A DNA stretch of 64,000 bases from Flavobacterium hibisci (GCF_020026925.1 NZ_JAIQDW010000014.1:62001-126000), one strand, 5' to 3'. Positions 34,161 through 43,958 are shown, numbered from the stretch's first letter. Translations and numbers: made by a program. Notes: a model not told the origin generated them from the sequence alone.

Positions 34161-35672
34161 TTAAGCCTGATTGATTTTAGTAATTAAATATTCTTTGCCA
34201 ACAATTTCAGAACAGGTTAGAACAGCCCCAATTGTTACACCCAAAACCCCATGCATGCTGATGCTTTGGCCTGTGAGATACAAATTTTCTAATTTGGTTT
34301 TTGACGGAATCAATGTTTTCATCGGATTATTGGAATCTTTAACATAGCCGTACATATTGCCTTTATCACCGCCAATGTAATCACGGTACGAGAGCGGACT
34401 TGAGGTATGAACAGACTGAATACAATCTCTGATTCCGGGAAATTTTATTTCGATTTCATCCAAAAATTTAGCTGATTTTCTGGCTTTAAATTCTTCATAA
34501 CTTTCACCACGTTTATTTTTTTCGATAGTTGTATTAAAAGTATTTACCCAGGGCAGTACATCATCAAATTTCATGTAGGTGATAAACGTCATTCCATCAG
34601 CCCAGATTTCGTCTTGTCTGGAAGCATTCATAGAAGCCATATACATTTTTGGCCATGAATTTTCATCGTATTCGTGCGACGTCCAGACTTCACCGCTATT
34701 TTTAAAATGATAATAATTGTGGTTGATGTATTTGAAAGTTTCCGGTTTAAAAACGAGATACAGACTAAAAGCCGAAAGAACGCCTTCAAGGTTTTGAATC
34801 CGATTGAAAAATGGCTTTCTGAAGTTCTCTTCACCTGCCATTTTTAATGTTGTTTTGGGTTCAATATTCGAAATAAAAAGCTTTCCGGAAACCTGCGTTC
34901 CGTCTTTCATTTTAACCGAATTTACTTTGTAGTTTTCGACTTCAAAATGGGTAACTTCTTTGTATTTGTAAAATTCGCCGCCGTATTTTTTAAGCTGTTT
35001 TAAAAGCTGTTTGGTAATCTGGCTTCCGCCGTTGATACAGCGCCATGAACTTTCGATATATGAATTTACAATCAGGGCATGAACATAAAAAGGGGACTTA
35101 TCCGGAAGTCCTGCATACAGAAAATTAGAACCTGCCAGAACGGCTTTTAGTTTTTCATTTTCTGTAAAAGAATCAATAGTTTCTTTTGCATTCAGCCTTA
35201 AAATTTCATCTTCATATTTACCTTCCCATTCTAAATTATAGAGCGGAAAAGAATCGCAGACTTCTCGTAAACTTTCACAATATTTCTCAATGTTCTCTTT
35301 TTCTCCGGGAAAATATTTTTCTAATTGGCGAACAAAATTCTCATAGCCCTGTGCATGCGGATACTCGATACTATCATCTTCAAAAGAAATAATATCGAAA
35401 GCATTTTTGTCTAATTGCTTCAGGTTTAGTTTATCGATAATGCCCAGATATTTAAAATACTGATGCAGATTTTGACCTTCGCCCAAACCTCCGATGTAAT
35501 GAATTCCGGTATCAAAAATCGTCTTATCACGAACAAAAGTCTGAAGATTTCCGCCGTACTGATTGTTCTTTTCGAGCACACAAACGCTGTAGCCTTCTTT
35601 AGCCAGAATAATGGCCGAGACCAATCCGCCTAAACCGCTGCCTACAATTACTACGTCGTATTGATCTTTCAT
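34161..35672 (-). CDS. phytoene-desaturase/CrtISO-like FAD oxidoreductase
   Basis: 503 residues. The N-terminal dinucleotide-binding motif is VVIVGSGLGGLVSAIILAK...VLEK, and the C-terminal FAD motif is seen as NLYLTGQSISMHGVLGVTIG. This is the layout of carotenoid desaturases and isomerases. No carotenoid synthase gene is near. Its ATG overlaps the stop of the MMPL fusion gene (TAATG). In a polyene pigment cluster it could act on the conjugated chain (isomerisation or saturation state); this is inference. The enzyme class is well supported. Confidence 0.85.
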   Translation of the reverse strand: MKDQYDVVIVGSGLGGLVSAIILAKEGYSVCVLEKNNQYGGNLQTFVRDKTIFDTGIHYIGGLGEGQNLHQYFKYLGIIDKLNLKQLDKNAFDIISFEDDSIEYPHAQGYENFVRQLEKYFPGEKENIEKYCESLREVCDSFPLYNLEWEGKYEDEILRLNAKETIDSFTENEKLKAVLAGSNFLYAGLPDKSPFYVHALIVNSYIESSWRCINGGSQITKQLLKQLKKYGGEFYKYKEVTHFEVENYKVNSVKMKDGTQVSGKLFISNIEPKTTLKMAGEENFRKPFFNRIQNLEGVLSAFSLYLVFKPETFKYINHNYYHFKNSGEVWTSHEYDENSWPKMYMASMNASRQDEIWADGMTFITYMKFDDVLPWVNTFNTTIEKNKRGESYEEFKARKSAKFLDEIEIKFPGIRDCIQSVHTSSPLSYRDYIGGDKGNMYGYVKDSNNPMKTLIPSKTKLENLYLTGQSISMHGVLGVTIGAVLTCSEIVGKEYLITKINQA

Positions 35673-38600
35673 TAATTTTTACTTAATAAAGTGATACCGT
35701 TTTCTTCTGAAACAATTTTAAATCCGGAAGCTATAAGCTTTGTTTTATAATGCAGACAATATATCAAAATTATAGAAGAAAATTTTGAGACGAATTTTTC
35801 AGGATTTTCATTATAACTTTCATCAGAAATTAAAAGAAGTTCATACTGATTTACAACTGCTGATTCCAATTGGGATACATAATCAACTTTTCTTTTTTGG
35901 GCGATATAATTCGTTTTGGCAACCTCTCTTTTTTCTTCATCAGAAATGTACGAATTAATTTTTCGCTGCGGTTCCTGCAAAGTGAGTAAAACGTCTAATT
36001 GCCCGTAATCATTAGCTAAATGCAGGATTTTGGCTTTCGCCGAAATGTATTGGTTTAGGTGATAATAGGTTTCGAGATTTGATTTCAGATTTTCTTTTAC
36101 ACTTTTTACGACTTCAATTTCTTTGTAATCATAACTATGAATCAGCATTTTTTTGAAATAATCCGGACCTTCGATTTGCTGACGGATTTTAGAGAATTCA
36201 GATTTAAAAAAGGCACTAATCTGTTTGGTCCTTTCTGCATAATTTTTTCCAAAAGAATGATTGTCATGACTTATTCTTTCTAAAATAGAAATGGTAATAC
36301 TGCCGTCATAAATTATAAAATCGCCTTTTGGCAAGACTTCCGAAACACCATGAATTAAAATTGGAAGAATGTCTAAATTCAATTCTTCAGCAAGATAAAA
36401 AGCACCTTTATGAAAACGCTTAATCTGATTGCTTTCAGAACGCGTTCCTTCAGGAAAAATGATTATCGAATACCCTTCTTTTGCTTTTTGGCGCAAATGC
36501 TCAACACCATTTTCAAGCCCTTTTGAAACGGGATAAAAACCTGCTTTTTTAACAATTGGACCAAAAAACAGGGAGTTGTACACCCAGTCATTTACTAAAT
36601 AAATGACTTTTGGAGTCAGCATCCCGATTGTCAGCGTATCTAAAAATGAGGCATGATTGGCAATAATTATGGCTGGCTTTTCGAAATTTTCATGAAAAGG
36701 ATTAATCACTTTTTTGACCACAAACGGATTGGAATACAAGACTGATTTCATAAATTTTGAAATCACAAAACGGAATCCGCTCATTTTGGATTTTTCCTTT
36801 ATTGGAAGAATCGGCATAATAAGCAAACAGTAAAGCGACATTAAAATTCCGCCAAGTCCGTAGTAAAAAAAGGACAAGACACCATTTAAAAAACTGCGTA
36901 GTGCAAAAGGTGGATTTCCGTTTTTTGAACGGTTTGATATAAAAAGTTTAAAGAGAATCGGGTAGAAGATGAACGTAATAATCAGTGCCGCAAAAACCCC
37001 GATTAACGAAACTGATGAAATTGAAGTTAGCGCAGGATGCTGCGCAAATATCATGGCGCCGATTCCTAAAATTGTCGTGATTACAGCTAAAATGATTGAT
37101 GTCCTGTAAATCGCAATTTCATTTTTTCCGGTAGTATATTCTTTTTGAAGTGCACTGGTCATGAAAATACTAAAATCAACTCCGTGACCAAAAATCAAAG
37201 TGCAGACGATCATGCTGAAAATATTCATCTGAATGCCAAAAATCCCCATAATTCCTGCTGTAACAATTCCGGTTAAAGCAATCGGGATACAGCTGACAAT
37301 CACCAATTCGATTCTTCTGAAAAAGAAAAACAGAATTAAAATCACTGCGATAAAGGAATAATTGACAAGCGAATTGAAATCGGTTTTCAAAGTGCTGAAA
37401 AAGGTTTCATTCATTTGCTGGCGGTCAATTGCAATCAGATTTTCTTTGACGGAAGCCGATTTTACAAAAATATCGCGCTGTTCCGGTGCAACTTTTACCA
37501 AAGTTGAAATCGTGTAAAAACCATTTTTTTCGGTTACAAATTCTTTTAATTGTAAAGCCTGAATTCTTAGATAATCCTCAGAAGAAATCGGTTTGAAATC
37601 AAGATTTAAATGATTGAAAAAGATATCGTATGTTGTGGGTTTAAACCCAAGTTTGGAACCTTCTGTAATTAATCCGGATTTTAAAAGCTGTTTTTTATTA
37701 GTATCCCAAAACGAATTCCACTTTTCAATTTTCTCAAGCTGTTCCTTCTGCGAAAGCATAATCCCGCCCACAGAACTGAAATTCAATATTTTATTTTGCT
37801 GTTTTTCTTTTGCTAAATCGGCAAAAAGCTGGCTGTTGTGCTGCAAAACTTCTTCCATGCTTTTTCCGTACGAAGCTACATAGATGGTTTTTGAAGTCAG
37901 GCTCGTGCTTTCTTCCAGTTGTTTCTCGGCAGCTTTGATTTCTTTAGGAACAAAATTTAGCTGTGACAAATCATTATTAAAACCAACATTATTATAAGTA
38001 AAAAAGCAAATGATTGTAATTATAACACAAAAGCCAATCAAAAATTTATTATTGTGAAACGAAAAATGAGCCAGTTTATCGATTACATTTTTCTTGTGCT
38101 CGAAATTATTTTCTTTGGGTTTGTATAAATGCGGAACAATCAAAAGCGAGAAAAACGCAGATGCCATAACGATGACGGCAGCGAAAATTCCGAGATCATT
38201 CAGTGCATCTGATTTTACAAAAAGCAGGCATAAAAATGCAACTGCCGTAGTCGAACTGCTCATGATGACAGGCATCGTGATGTCTTTATACAACGTTTTG
38301 ATATCGCTGTTGTGTTTGTAATGCGTAAGAATGTGCAGCGAATAATCAATAGTAATTCCTAATAAAATAGATCCGATTCCGAGTGAGATTGCTGAAATCT
38401 GTTCTTTTACGAAATATAAAAACGCAACGGCAAATAGTCCGCCAAATACTGTCGGAATAAAAATAATGAGCGGAATTACTATTTTTCGGTAGAATAAAAT
38501 TAATATCAGCATCAGCGTAATCATGGCGATGGTTGTCGTGAGGACAATATCACTTTTAATCTGAGTCGCATTGGCAACAGCAATCAAAGCCGATCCAAAA

Positions 38601-39352
38601 TAACTAACTGAAGTTTTACCTTTAAACTGCTTATTTAAATTTTCCTGAATCGATTTTAGTTTTTCTACAAAAAGAGTGTTTTTTTCGGTTTCACTAGATG
38701 AAATATCTGAGGTAATAAAAAGCAATAATTTCTTTTTGTCTTTGGTCATAACAAAACCATTGTCCAGTGTAAAATCATCACCAATATTTAACTGCTGTAA
38801 TTTTTTTAAGGCGATAAACGAAATCCCAAGCGGATCCTGCAGAATAAAATCTTTTGTTACAAATCCAGAAGGTGAAATAATCGATTTATAATTTGCCTGA
38901 ACTGTTGCTGCAATACTGTCTTTCTGCAATTTTTTTTCGATAGAATCATAATCTTTATCGTCTAAAAAAATCGGCAGATTATTGTAAACAAAATCGATTG
39001 TTTCCTGAATATTCTCTTCGTCAATTTTTCCCTGGATTCCGGTAATATAAGGTTTGCAGGATTTAGAAACACTGTCTGAAAAGGCAGTTGCCATTTCTTT
39101 CAAATCCTCTTCTGAACCGTTCTTTTCGAGTTTGAAAATGACAGTAGTTTTGTCTGCAAAATTTAACTGTTTTAAGACTTTTGCCGTTACATCAGCCTTG
39201 TCATTTGTGGGAATCAATTTGGTAATATCTTCTTCAAATTTGATTTGAGACGCAAAAAATCCAAAAATAAAAAGCATCAGCACAGCCAAAAGAACCGAAA
39301 GTGATTTTTTTCGGTTTACAAATAAATGAATGGCGTAGAAGTATTGATGCAT
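35672..39352 (-). CDS. MMPL exporter fused to PlsC-like acyltransferase and a methyltransferase-like tail
   Basis: 1226 residues in three parts. Residues 1-830 are a complete MMPL/RND exporter with two six-helix bundles, each with the membrane Asp of the family (GITIDYSLH, Asp336; GHGVDFSIF, Asp726). Residues ~860-1050 are a PlsC-type acyltransferase with NHASFLD (His900, Asp905) and FPEGTRS (966-972). Residues ~1070-1226 resemble a SAM methyltransferase fold (ILHLANDYGQLDVLLT...), but the glycine-rich loop is eroded (HLANDYG). The MMPL unit would export the lipid pigment or its precursor; the acyltransferase may attach acyl groups. In aryl-polyene clusters these are usually separate genes, as I recall. 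Confidence 0.85.
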   Translation of the reverse strand: MHQYFYAIHLFVNRKKSLSVLLAVLMLFIFGFFASQIKFEEDITKLIPTNDKADVTAKVLKQLNFADKTTVIFKLEKNGSEEDLKEMATAFSDSVSKSCKPYITGIQGKIDEENIQETIDFVYNNLPIFLDDKDYDSIEKKLQKDSIAATVQANYKSIISPSGFVTKDFILQDPLGISFIALKKLQQLNIGDDFTLDNGFVMTKDKKKLLLFITSDISSSETEKNTLFVEKLKSIQENLNKQFKGKTSVSYFGSALIAVANATQIKSDIVLTTTIAMITLMLILILFYRKIVIPLIIFIPTVFGGLFAVAFLYFVKEQISAISLGIGSILLGITIDYSLHILTHYKHNSDIKTLYKDITMPVIMSSSTTAVAFLCLLFVKSDALNDLGIFAAVIVMASAFFSLLIVPHLYKPKENNFEHKKNVIDKLAHFSFHNNKFLIGFCVIITIICFFTYNNVGFNNDLSQLNFVPKEIKAAEKQLEESTSLTSKTIYVASYGKSMEEVLQHNSQLFADLAKEKQQNKILNFSSVGGIMLSQKEQLEKIEKWNSFWDTNKKQLLKSGLITEGSKLGFKPTTYDIFFNHLNLDFKPISSEDYLRIQALQLKEFVTEKNGFYTISTLVKVAPEQRDIFVKSASVKENLIAIDRQQMNETFFSTLKTDFNSLVNYSFIAVILILFFFFRRIELVIVSCIPIALTGIVTAGIMGIFGIQMNIFSMIVCTLIFGHGVDFSIFMTSALQKEYTTGKNEIAIYRTSIILAVITTILGIGAMIFAQHPALTSISSVSLIGVFAALIITFIFYPILFKLFISNRSKNGNPPFALRSFLNGVLSFFYYGLGGILMSLYCLLIMPILPIKEKSKMSGFRFVISKFMKSVLYSNPFVVKKVINPFHENFEKPAIIIANHASFLDTLTIGMLTPKVIYLVNDWVYNSLFFGPIVKKAGFYPVSKGLENGVEHLRQKAKEGYSIIIFPEGTRSESNQIKRFHKGAFYLAEELNLDILPILIHGVSEVLPKGDFIIYDGSITISILERISHDNHSFGKNYAERTKQISAFFKSEFSKIRQQIEGPDYFKKMLIHSYDYKEIEVVKSVKENLKSNLETYYHLNQYISAKAKILHLANDYGQLDVLLTLQEPQRKINSYISDEEKREVAKTNYIAQKRKVDYVSQLESAVVNQYELLLISDESYNENPEKFVSKFSSIILIYCLHYKTKLIASGFKIVSEENGITLLSKN

Positions 39353-39445
39353 GATTATAGCTTAAATTTTTCAGCCACAAATTCACGAATTTATTTTGAA
39401 TAAATTGTACTAATTTGAGAATTCGTAGCGAATTGACATAGAATT

Positions 39446-40615
39446 TTATTCTGTACGTTTTTTAGTAAAAGCGGTTAAAAGAAAATAACTTATTAAACCA
39501 GCTGATAACGCCGAAACGGATGCTAAAATAAGACTTCCTACGATATATTGAGCGGCATTTTTTTGAATATCGTCAAACGTCATCGAACTGTCCAAAAAAA
39601 GTGAAGTATCAGAAGGGACAAAAATGCTTCCTATTTTTAGAGAACCGTAGATAATAAAAGGAATGAAAGGAGGAAAACTAATATTGGAAGTTAAAAAAGC
39701 AATGACTTTGTTAAGCCTGAATAAGGCGGCTAAAGCAAAAAGCAAAATGGTCTGAAAACCCCAGAAAGGAGAAAGACCAATAAAAATTCCTAACGCAATT
39801 GCAGCAGATTTTTTAAAATTTGAATCCTTGCTTTCTAAAATATCTTCGAGAAAGAATTTTTTAAAACCTTTTTTTTTTGCTCTTCTGAAAAAATCCCTTG
39901 GTTTGATGTAAAGCAGCGCATTTGTTACCAAAACGGTATTTAGAATACTGATTCTGGTAAAATCACGAAACGGACGAAAATGAGACACACGTTCTGCAGG
40001 ATCGTACAAAACCTGAATCGGAATGTTTTTTACCACAATTCCTTTCCATGCAGCACGTACAATAACTTCAATTTCAAACTCAAATTTATTGGTATAAAAT
40101 CGTTTTGGTAACAATCGAAGCGGATATAATCTAAAACCGGATTGCGTATCGTCAAGCTTGATTCCGGTTTCAAACTTAAACCAGAAGTTCGAAAATTTGT
40201 TGCCAAAACTGCTTTTTTTCGGCACGTTTTCCTGCGTCATATTTCGGCTTCCAATCAAAAGAGCGTTTGGCTCCTCTTGGATAGCTTCTAAGAAAATGGG
40301 AATATCAGCAGCAAAATGCTGTCCGTCAGAATCGATTGTGATGGCGTATTCAAAATCCAATTCGATTGCTTTTCGAAAACCGTTTCTAAGCGCCCGTCCT
40401 TTTCCTAAGTTTTTAGGATGATGAATTTGAGTGAGCTTTGAATACGATTTTAAGATTTCGCTCGTAGCATCAGTAGAACCGTCATTGACAATAATGACAT
40501 TTGTGGTGAAATTTAAAACAGAGTCCAGAACTTTTTTTAGCGTTTTTTGATTATTATACGTAGGTACAATAACGCAAAAGTTAGTCGAACTAAGTAATTC
40601 CTGATGTGAATTCAT
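39446..40615 (-). CDS. family 2 glycosyltransferase fused to DUF2062
   Basis: 389 residues. The N-terminal GT-A domain (about 10-230) has CVIVPTYNNQKTL, VNDGSTDAT and the metal-binding DSDGQH, as in dolichol-phosphate-mannose-type synthases. The C-terminal part (about 265-385) is a DUF2062 domain with three hydrophobic helices (GIFIGLSPFWGFQTI). Fusions of this kind occur in aryl-polyene and flexirubin clusters. It may glycosylate a lipid carrier or the pigment head group; the acceptor is unknown. It is separated from the MMPL fusion gene by 93 bp. Confidence 0.85.
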   Translation of the reverse strand: MNSHQELLSSTNFCVIVPTYNNQKTLKKVLDSVLNFTTNVIIVNDGSTDATSEILKSYSKLTQIHHPKNLGKGRALRNGFRKAIELDFEYAITIDSDGQHFAADIPIFLEAIQEEPNALLIGSRNMTQENVPKKSSFGNKFSNFWFKFETGIKLDDTQSGFRLYPLRLLPKRFYTNKFEFEIEVIVRAAWKGIVVKNIPIQVLYDPAERVSHFRPFRDFTRISILNTVLVTNALLYIKPRDFFRRAKKKGFKKFFLEDILESKDSNFKKSAAIALGIFIGLSPFWGFQTILLFALAALFRLNKVIAFLTSNISFPPFIPFIIYGSLKIGSIFVPSDTSLFLDSSMTFDDIQKNAAQYIVGSLILASVSALSAGLISYFLLTAFTKKRTE

Positions 40616-40632
40616 GTGGCGTTTTTTGAGCT

Positions 40633-41118
40633 TTATTTTACAAATTGCTTCTCTTTTTCAGAGAAACTTTTAGATTGCAAAACAAAGTCTTTAAGATAAT
40701 CTTTCAAAGCCGCACCCTGCGAAGCATAATACGTTGTTATGAATTTTTTATCTTCTTTAATATTTTTCTTGTAACCTGTAATGCCCGGAACATCTTCCTG
40801 AATGCTCAGTCTGATCATTCGCATTTCGATATTACTGGGATCACTTTTTATTGTGGCCTCAAGTAATTTTGCGCCTTCTTTAAAACGCTCTATTTTTTCG
40901 CCTAATTTTTTTTCAAATTTTGATTCCAGTAAAATGGAAGCCGCTTTGTAAGCCACTAAAATTTTATCATCATTATTGGAAATGCCTGCAAGTTTTGCTA
41001 CAAATTCTTTGGCATTATTTTCAGATTTTGTAACGTCAGCATACATTTTTCGAATGGCAGCCAGATCCGGATTGCCTGCAAAATTTACCAGTAGAAGTAA
41101 TGTTAATAGCAGTTTCAT
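40633..41118 (-). CDS. small secreted helical protein of unknown function
   Basis: 161 residues with a signal peptide (MKLLLTLLLLVNFAGNP). The mature part is helical and Lys-rich, with no Cys and no motif I recognise. It sits between the FabZ-like gene (2 bp away) and the glycosyltransferase gene in the pigment operon, so it is probably expressed with them. A periplasmic role in pigment assembly or transport is only suggested by position. Confidence 0.7.
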   Translation of the reverse strand: MKLLLTLLLLVNFAGNPDLAAIRKMYADVTKSENNAKEFVAKLAGISNNDDKILVAYKAASILLESKFEKKLGEKIERFKEGAKLLEATIKSDPSNIEMRMIRLSIQEDVPGITGYKKNIKEDKKFITTYYASQGAALKDYLKDFVLQSKSFSEKEKQFVK

Positions 41119-41120
41119 AT

Positions 41121-41492
41121 TTAAAGCTTTTTATATACGTTGCTGAGTTTTAAAGCAACTGTATCATTAAAATAAGTTGTGTTTTTTACTTTGACCAAAT
41201 TGTCTTCGGTTGTTGCAATATCGAGTTCCAGACGTAATTCCGGAGTGCTTTCCGGATTTATGAGCGCCATAAATTTTACATTTGAAAGTGTCTGAATCAT
41301 TAAAATTTCCTGAGTGATTTTCTCTGTCAGTTCTTTAATAATCTGGATCATGCAAACACCCGGCATAATCGGATTTCCCGGAAAATGACCTTTGAAAACT
41401 TCATGTTTTTCATTAACCAAAATCGTAATAATATGTTTCGAATCGGATATTTTTTCTTCCGAAAGTATTTTGTAAAATTCTTTTAAAACCAT
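41121..41492 (-). CDS. FabZ-like hot-dog protein with His but without catalytic Glu
   Basis: 123 residues, a single hot-dog fold. The FabZ active-site motif is clear in FKGHFPGNPIMPGV (His36), but the following helix reads CMIQIIKEL, so the position of the catalytic Glu of FabZ (ExxAQ) is Gln50. In FabZ, His and Glu of one active site come from the two different subunits of the dimer. This protein may therefore work with a Glu-bearing partner (54089 or 54560 genes) or be a binding protein. It is within the flexirubin operon, next to ketosynthase and barrel genes. Confidence 0.8.
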   Translation of the reverse strand: MVLKEFYKILSEEKISDSKHIITILVNEKHEVFKGHFPGNPIMPGVCMIQIIKELTEKITQEILMIQTLSNVKFMALINPESTPELRLELDIATTEDNLVKVKNTTYFNDTVALKLSNVYKKL

Positions 41493-41497
41493 AGTTT

Positions 41498-42106
41498 TTA
41501 TTTTCCAAACGAATAGGAAACCCCTAATTGAAAATTGATATTTGTATTATAATCGCCAAAAAGATAATTATTATTAGAATCATTGTAATAATAATCACTA
41601 TCTAAAATGTCGTAAAAACCTTTTTTAAATCGGGCTTCAAACGTTAAACCTGATGGCAGACGATAGCCAATTCCGGTAACAAAAGCCAAATCATTAGCAT
41701 CTTTTCTTTTGACTAAATTGTGATTTACAAGAAAATCTGCCGATGGACCAAATTGTATCTGAATACCGGGACCAAAAGTAAACTTATTTAGTAATGTAAA
41801 CGAAAAATAATCAAGTCTTAAATTTTCTTTATTAAATTTTTCAGTACCTGAATTGGCATCATTGTAATTTCGGACCACATTGTCAGAACCTTGTCTGCTG
41901 TATGTTATCTCGGGCTGAAGAGCATAATATTTACCCAGCCTGATTTCGCCAAAACCACCTGCATAAAAATCCTTTTTATAAGTGGAATGTGTTTCTGAAA
42001 TCGTAGAAAAACCCAATCCCATTCTTATTCCTGGATTGAAACTAACTTGACCCTGTGCCTGTATGATAAAAAACAGAGCTATTATACTTTTATTATTCAA
42101 TTTCAC
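41498..42106 (-). CDS. outer membrane beta-barrel protein (PorT-like), paralog 1
   Basis: 202 residues with a signal peptide (ending AQGQ) and an eight-stranded-barrel pattern of alternating residues, ending in GVSYSFGK. It starts with NPGIRMGLGFSTISE and contains the ALQPEITYSRQGSDN motif shared with the adjacent upstream gene, whose stop overlaps this start by 1 bp. Such small porin-like barrels are common in Bacteroidota. A structural or transport role for the pigment in the outer membrane is possible; no direct evidence. Confidence 0.82.
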   Translation of the reverse strand: MKLNNKSIIALFFIIQAQGQVSFNPGIRMGLGFSTISETHSTYKKDFYAGGFGEIRLGKYYALQPEITYSRQGSDNVVRNYNDANSGTEKFNKENLRLDYFSFTLLNKFTFGPGIQIQFGPSADFLVNHNLVKRKDANDLAFVTGIGYRLPSGLTFEARFKKGFYDILDSDYYYNDSNNNYLFGDYNTNINFQLGVSYSFGK

Positions 42107-42693
42107 TACATTTTAAAAGTATAACTAATTCCAACCTGGAAGACCTGATTCAAAATTATTTCGTCATAATAATAGTCATCATCAACTCCGTCATAGCCAT
42201 AAATATCTATAAATCCTTGTTTGATTCTGGCTTCAAATGCCAGTCCGTTTGGCAATGTATAACCAACACCTGCAACAATTGCCATGTCAAAACCTTCAGG
42301 ATCAGAGTTAATGTAATTATCATCTACTTTAAAATCTAAAGAAGGTCCTGCCAAAACATGAAAACCACTACCACCAAAGTTAAATTTAGCAACGGCTCCA
42401 AGTGTTATATAATTCAGTTCATATTTTTCAGAATAATAGCGACCATTTTCAAAGTATCTTCCTTTATCACCTTGTCTTGAATACGTTATCTCAGGCTGTA
42501 ATGAGAAATACCTGTTAAATTTAATATCTACTAATCCACCAAGATAAAAATCTGTTTTAGTTCTATTATCATCAATATTGGTTAATGTAGAGAAGTTTAA
42601 TCCCCCTCTGATTCCCGGACTAACCCTTATCTGCGCCTGAGATGTTATTAGACCAATAAATAAAACGAATGCAATTAAGGTTACTTTTTTCAT
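42106..42693 (-). CDS. outer membrane beta-barrel protein (PorT-like), paralog 2
   Basis: 195 residues with a signal peptide (ending SQAQ). The mature sequence follows its downstream neighbour closely in order of motifs (SPGIRGGLNFSTLTN, SLQPEITYSRQGDKG, LPNGLAFEARIKQGFIDI, VGISYTF), so the two arose by tandem duplication. The last strand ends in an aromatic residue near the C-terminus. It lies in the pigment operon 16 bp from the lipoprotein gene upstream. Confidence 0.82.
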   Translation of the reverse strand: MKKVTLIAFVLFIGLITSQAQIRVSPGIRGGLNFSTLTNIDDNRTKTDFYLGGLVDIKFNRYFSLQPEITYSRQGDKGRYFENGRYYSEKYELNYITLGAVAKFNFGGSGFHVLAGPSLDFKVDDNYINSDPEGFDMAIVAGVGYTLPNGLAFEARIKQGFIDIYGYDGVDDDYYYDEIILNQVFQVGISYTFKM

Positions 42694-42709
42694 TTGTATA
42701 TGATTTAAG

Positions 42710-43357
42710 TTAATTTGGTTTTTCCTCTGATTTAAAATAATTTAGCTCAATTTTCAATTTTATATTTTGATGTAAAATGACTACTTTTTTAGCAAAAATA
42801 TCGTTTTCTAAAGTAAAAGTAATTGTTATTTTATCTTTTGTTTTAGAGGAGCGGACGACTTTTTCTAATTTTTGATCTTTTTTGGAGAAGAAGAGATAGT
42901 TGTCACGTTTCCCGTCTCCCGATTTATAAATGTTGCTTTCTTCGTTTTCGAATTGTTCCTCAATCAGATAATCTTTTTTAAGAAGCAGCCTAAAATCTTC
43001 TTCCAAAGTATTAATCAGGATTTTTCGGTCGAGTTCAGAAACGATTGAATTGACTTTAAAATCGTTTTCCGAAATTTCAAAATCCATTAATTTGTTGCCG
43101 AATTCAGTTGTAAAAACGACTCGGTGGGTGGTATCATTTATTTTTTTGGCGATGAAAATCCCGGATATTTCGTGACCATAAACCGAGATATTGGTTTTAT
43201 AAACATAATCGGTTTTTGAGTCTGAGAAATAAGGAACTTCAAGTGTGGTTTTATCTAATTTTTTAGGCGTATAATTTTTTGTGACTGAGCCACAGGAAAT
43301 CAAAACAATCGCCAGAAAGCAATTAATTAGTAAAAACTGAATCGTCGATTTTTGCAT
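42710..43357 (-). CDS. lipoprotein partner of LolA-like protein
   Basis: 215 residues with a lipobox (LISCGS, Cys22). The mature part is beta-rich (for example VYKTNISVYGHEISGIFIAKK, HRVVFTTEFGNKLMDFEI) without motifs I can name. Its start overlaps the end of the LolA-like gene by 35 bp. Aryl-polyene clusters usually hold a LolA-like protein together with an outer-membrane lipoprotein (DUF3261) and a MMPL exporter; this protein occupies that place. It could accept the pigment at the outer membrane, a LolB-like task. Homology to DUF3261 is not established here. Confidence 0.7.
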   Translation of the reverse strand: MQKSTIQFLLINCFLAIVLISCGSVTKNYTPKKLDKTTLEVPYFSDSKTDYVYKTNISVYGHEISGIFIAKKINDTTHRVVFTTEFGNKLMDFEISENDFKVNSIVSELDRKILINTLEEDFRLLLKKDYLIEEQFENEESNIYKSGDGKRDNYLFFSKKDQKLEKVVRSSKTKDKITITFTLENDIFAKKVVILHQNIKLKIELNYFKSEEKPN

Positions 43358-43958
43358 TGATTACTTTATTTTTTAATACAATTCTGGTATAATCGTCAGA
43401 TGATTCTAATAATTTTACCTGAACCACAGTGGCTTCTTCTTTGTCAAAAGTCAGTTCAATTTGTTTGATGTATTTTTTCAGCGTAGCATCTTTCGGAATA
43501 AACTTCGCCAGATTTTGTCCTTTTAATTTAAAATACGAAATCGTAAATTCTTTGTCATCAAACATATTTCCGCTTACGCTTCCCACAATTAATTTATTGA
43601 TGCGGGCAAATATTTTGCTGTTGCCAATATCAACGGCACTTTTCTTTCCTTCATCGTTAATCAGGATTTTTCCGTTCTTGAAAACAATGCTGTAATTGTA
43701 TGGTTTTTTGTATTGCCAGGACAGTAGTGCCGGTTCTTTAAAAAACATTTTTCCCGAAGTTTCAATGTCTTTCGACAAAAAATCCAAATGCTTGTATTGC
43801 ACAAAATCAGTACTTAGTGATTTGATTTTTTTGGATACCACATTTACTTCTTCTTTGAATTGAGTAATTTCTGCAGCAGTCATTTTTTGTTCCTGACCTA
43901 ACATCGAAAAACTGCTAATGTTCAGCAAAAAAAGGAAAATATATAATTTAGTTTTCAT
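43323..43958 (-). CDS. LolA-like periplasmic carrier
   Basis: 211 residues from the ATG at 43958 (an ATG two codons earlier, at 43964, is equally possible). A signal peptide (to about MLGQEQ) is followed by a LolA-type half-barrel: KSLSTDFVQYKHLDFLSKDIETSGKMFFKEPALLSWQYKKPY contains the ...F.Q....G.m.f..P..lrWey pattern. LolA carries lipids or lipoproteins across the periplasm; here, as in aryl-polyene clusters, it likely carries pigment or its lipid form from the MMPL exporter. It overlaps both neighbours, indicating tight co-translation. Confidence 0.85.
   Translation of the reverse strand: MKTKLYIFLFLLNISSFSMLGQEQKMTAAEITQFKEEVNVVSKKIKSLSTDFVQYKHLDFLSKDIETSGKMFFKEPALLSWQYKKPYNYSIVFKNGKILINDEGKKSAVDIGNSKIFARINKLIVGSVSGNMFDDKEFTISYFKLKGQNLAKFIPKDATLKKYIKQIELTFDKEEATVVQVKLLESSDDYTRIVLKNKVINAKIDDSVFTN

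Noticed and set aside
34161..35672. Carotenoid biosynthesis gene
   Set aside because: The family fits, but no crtB, crtY or crtZ is present and the gene is embedded in the flexirubin operon.
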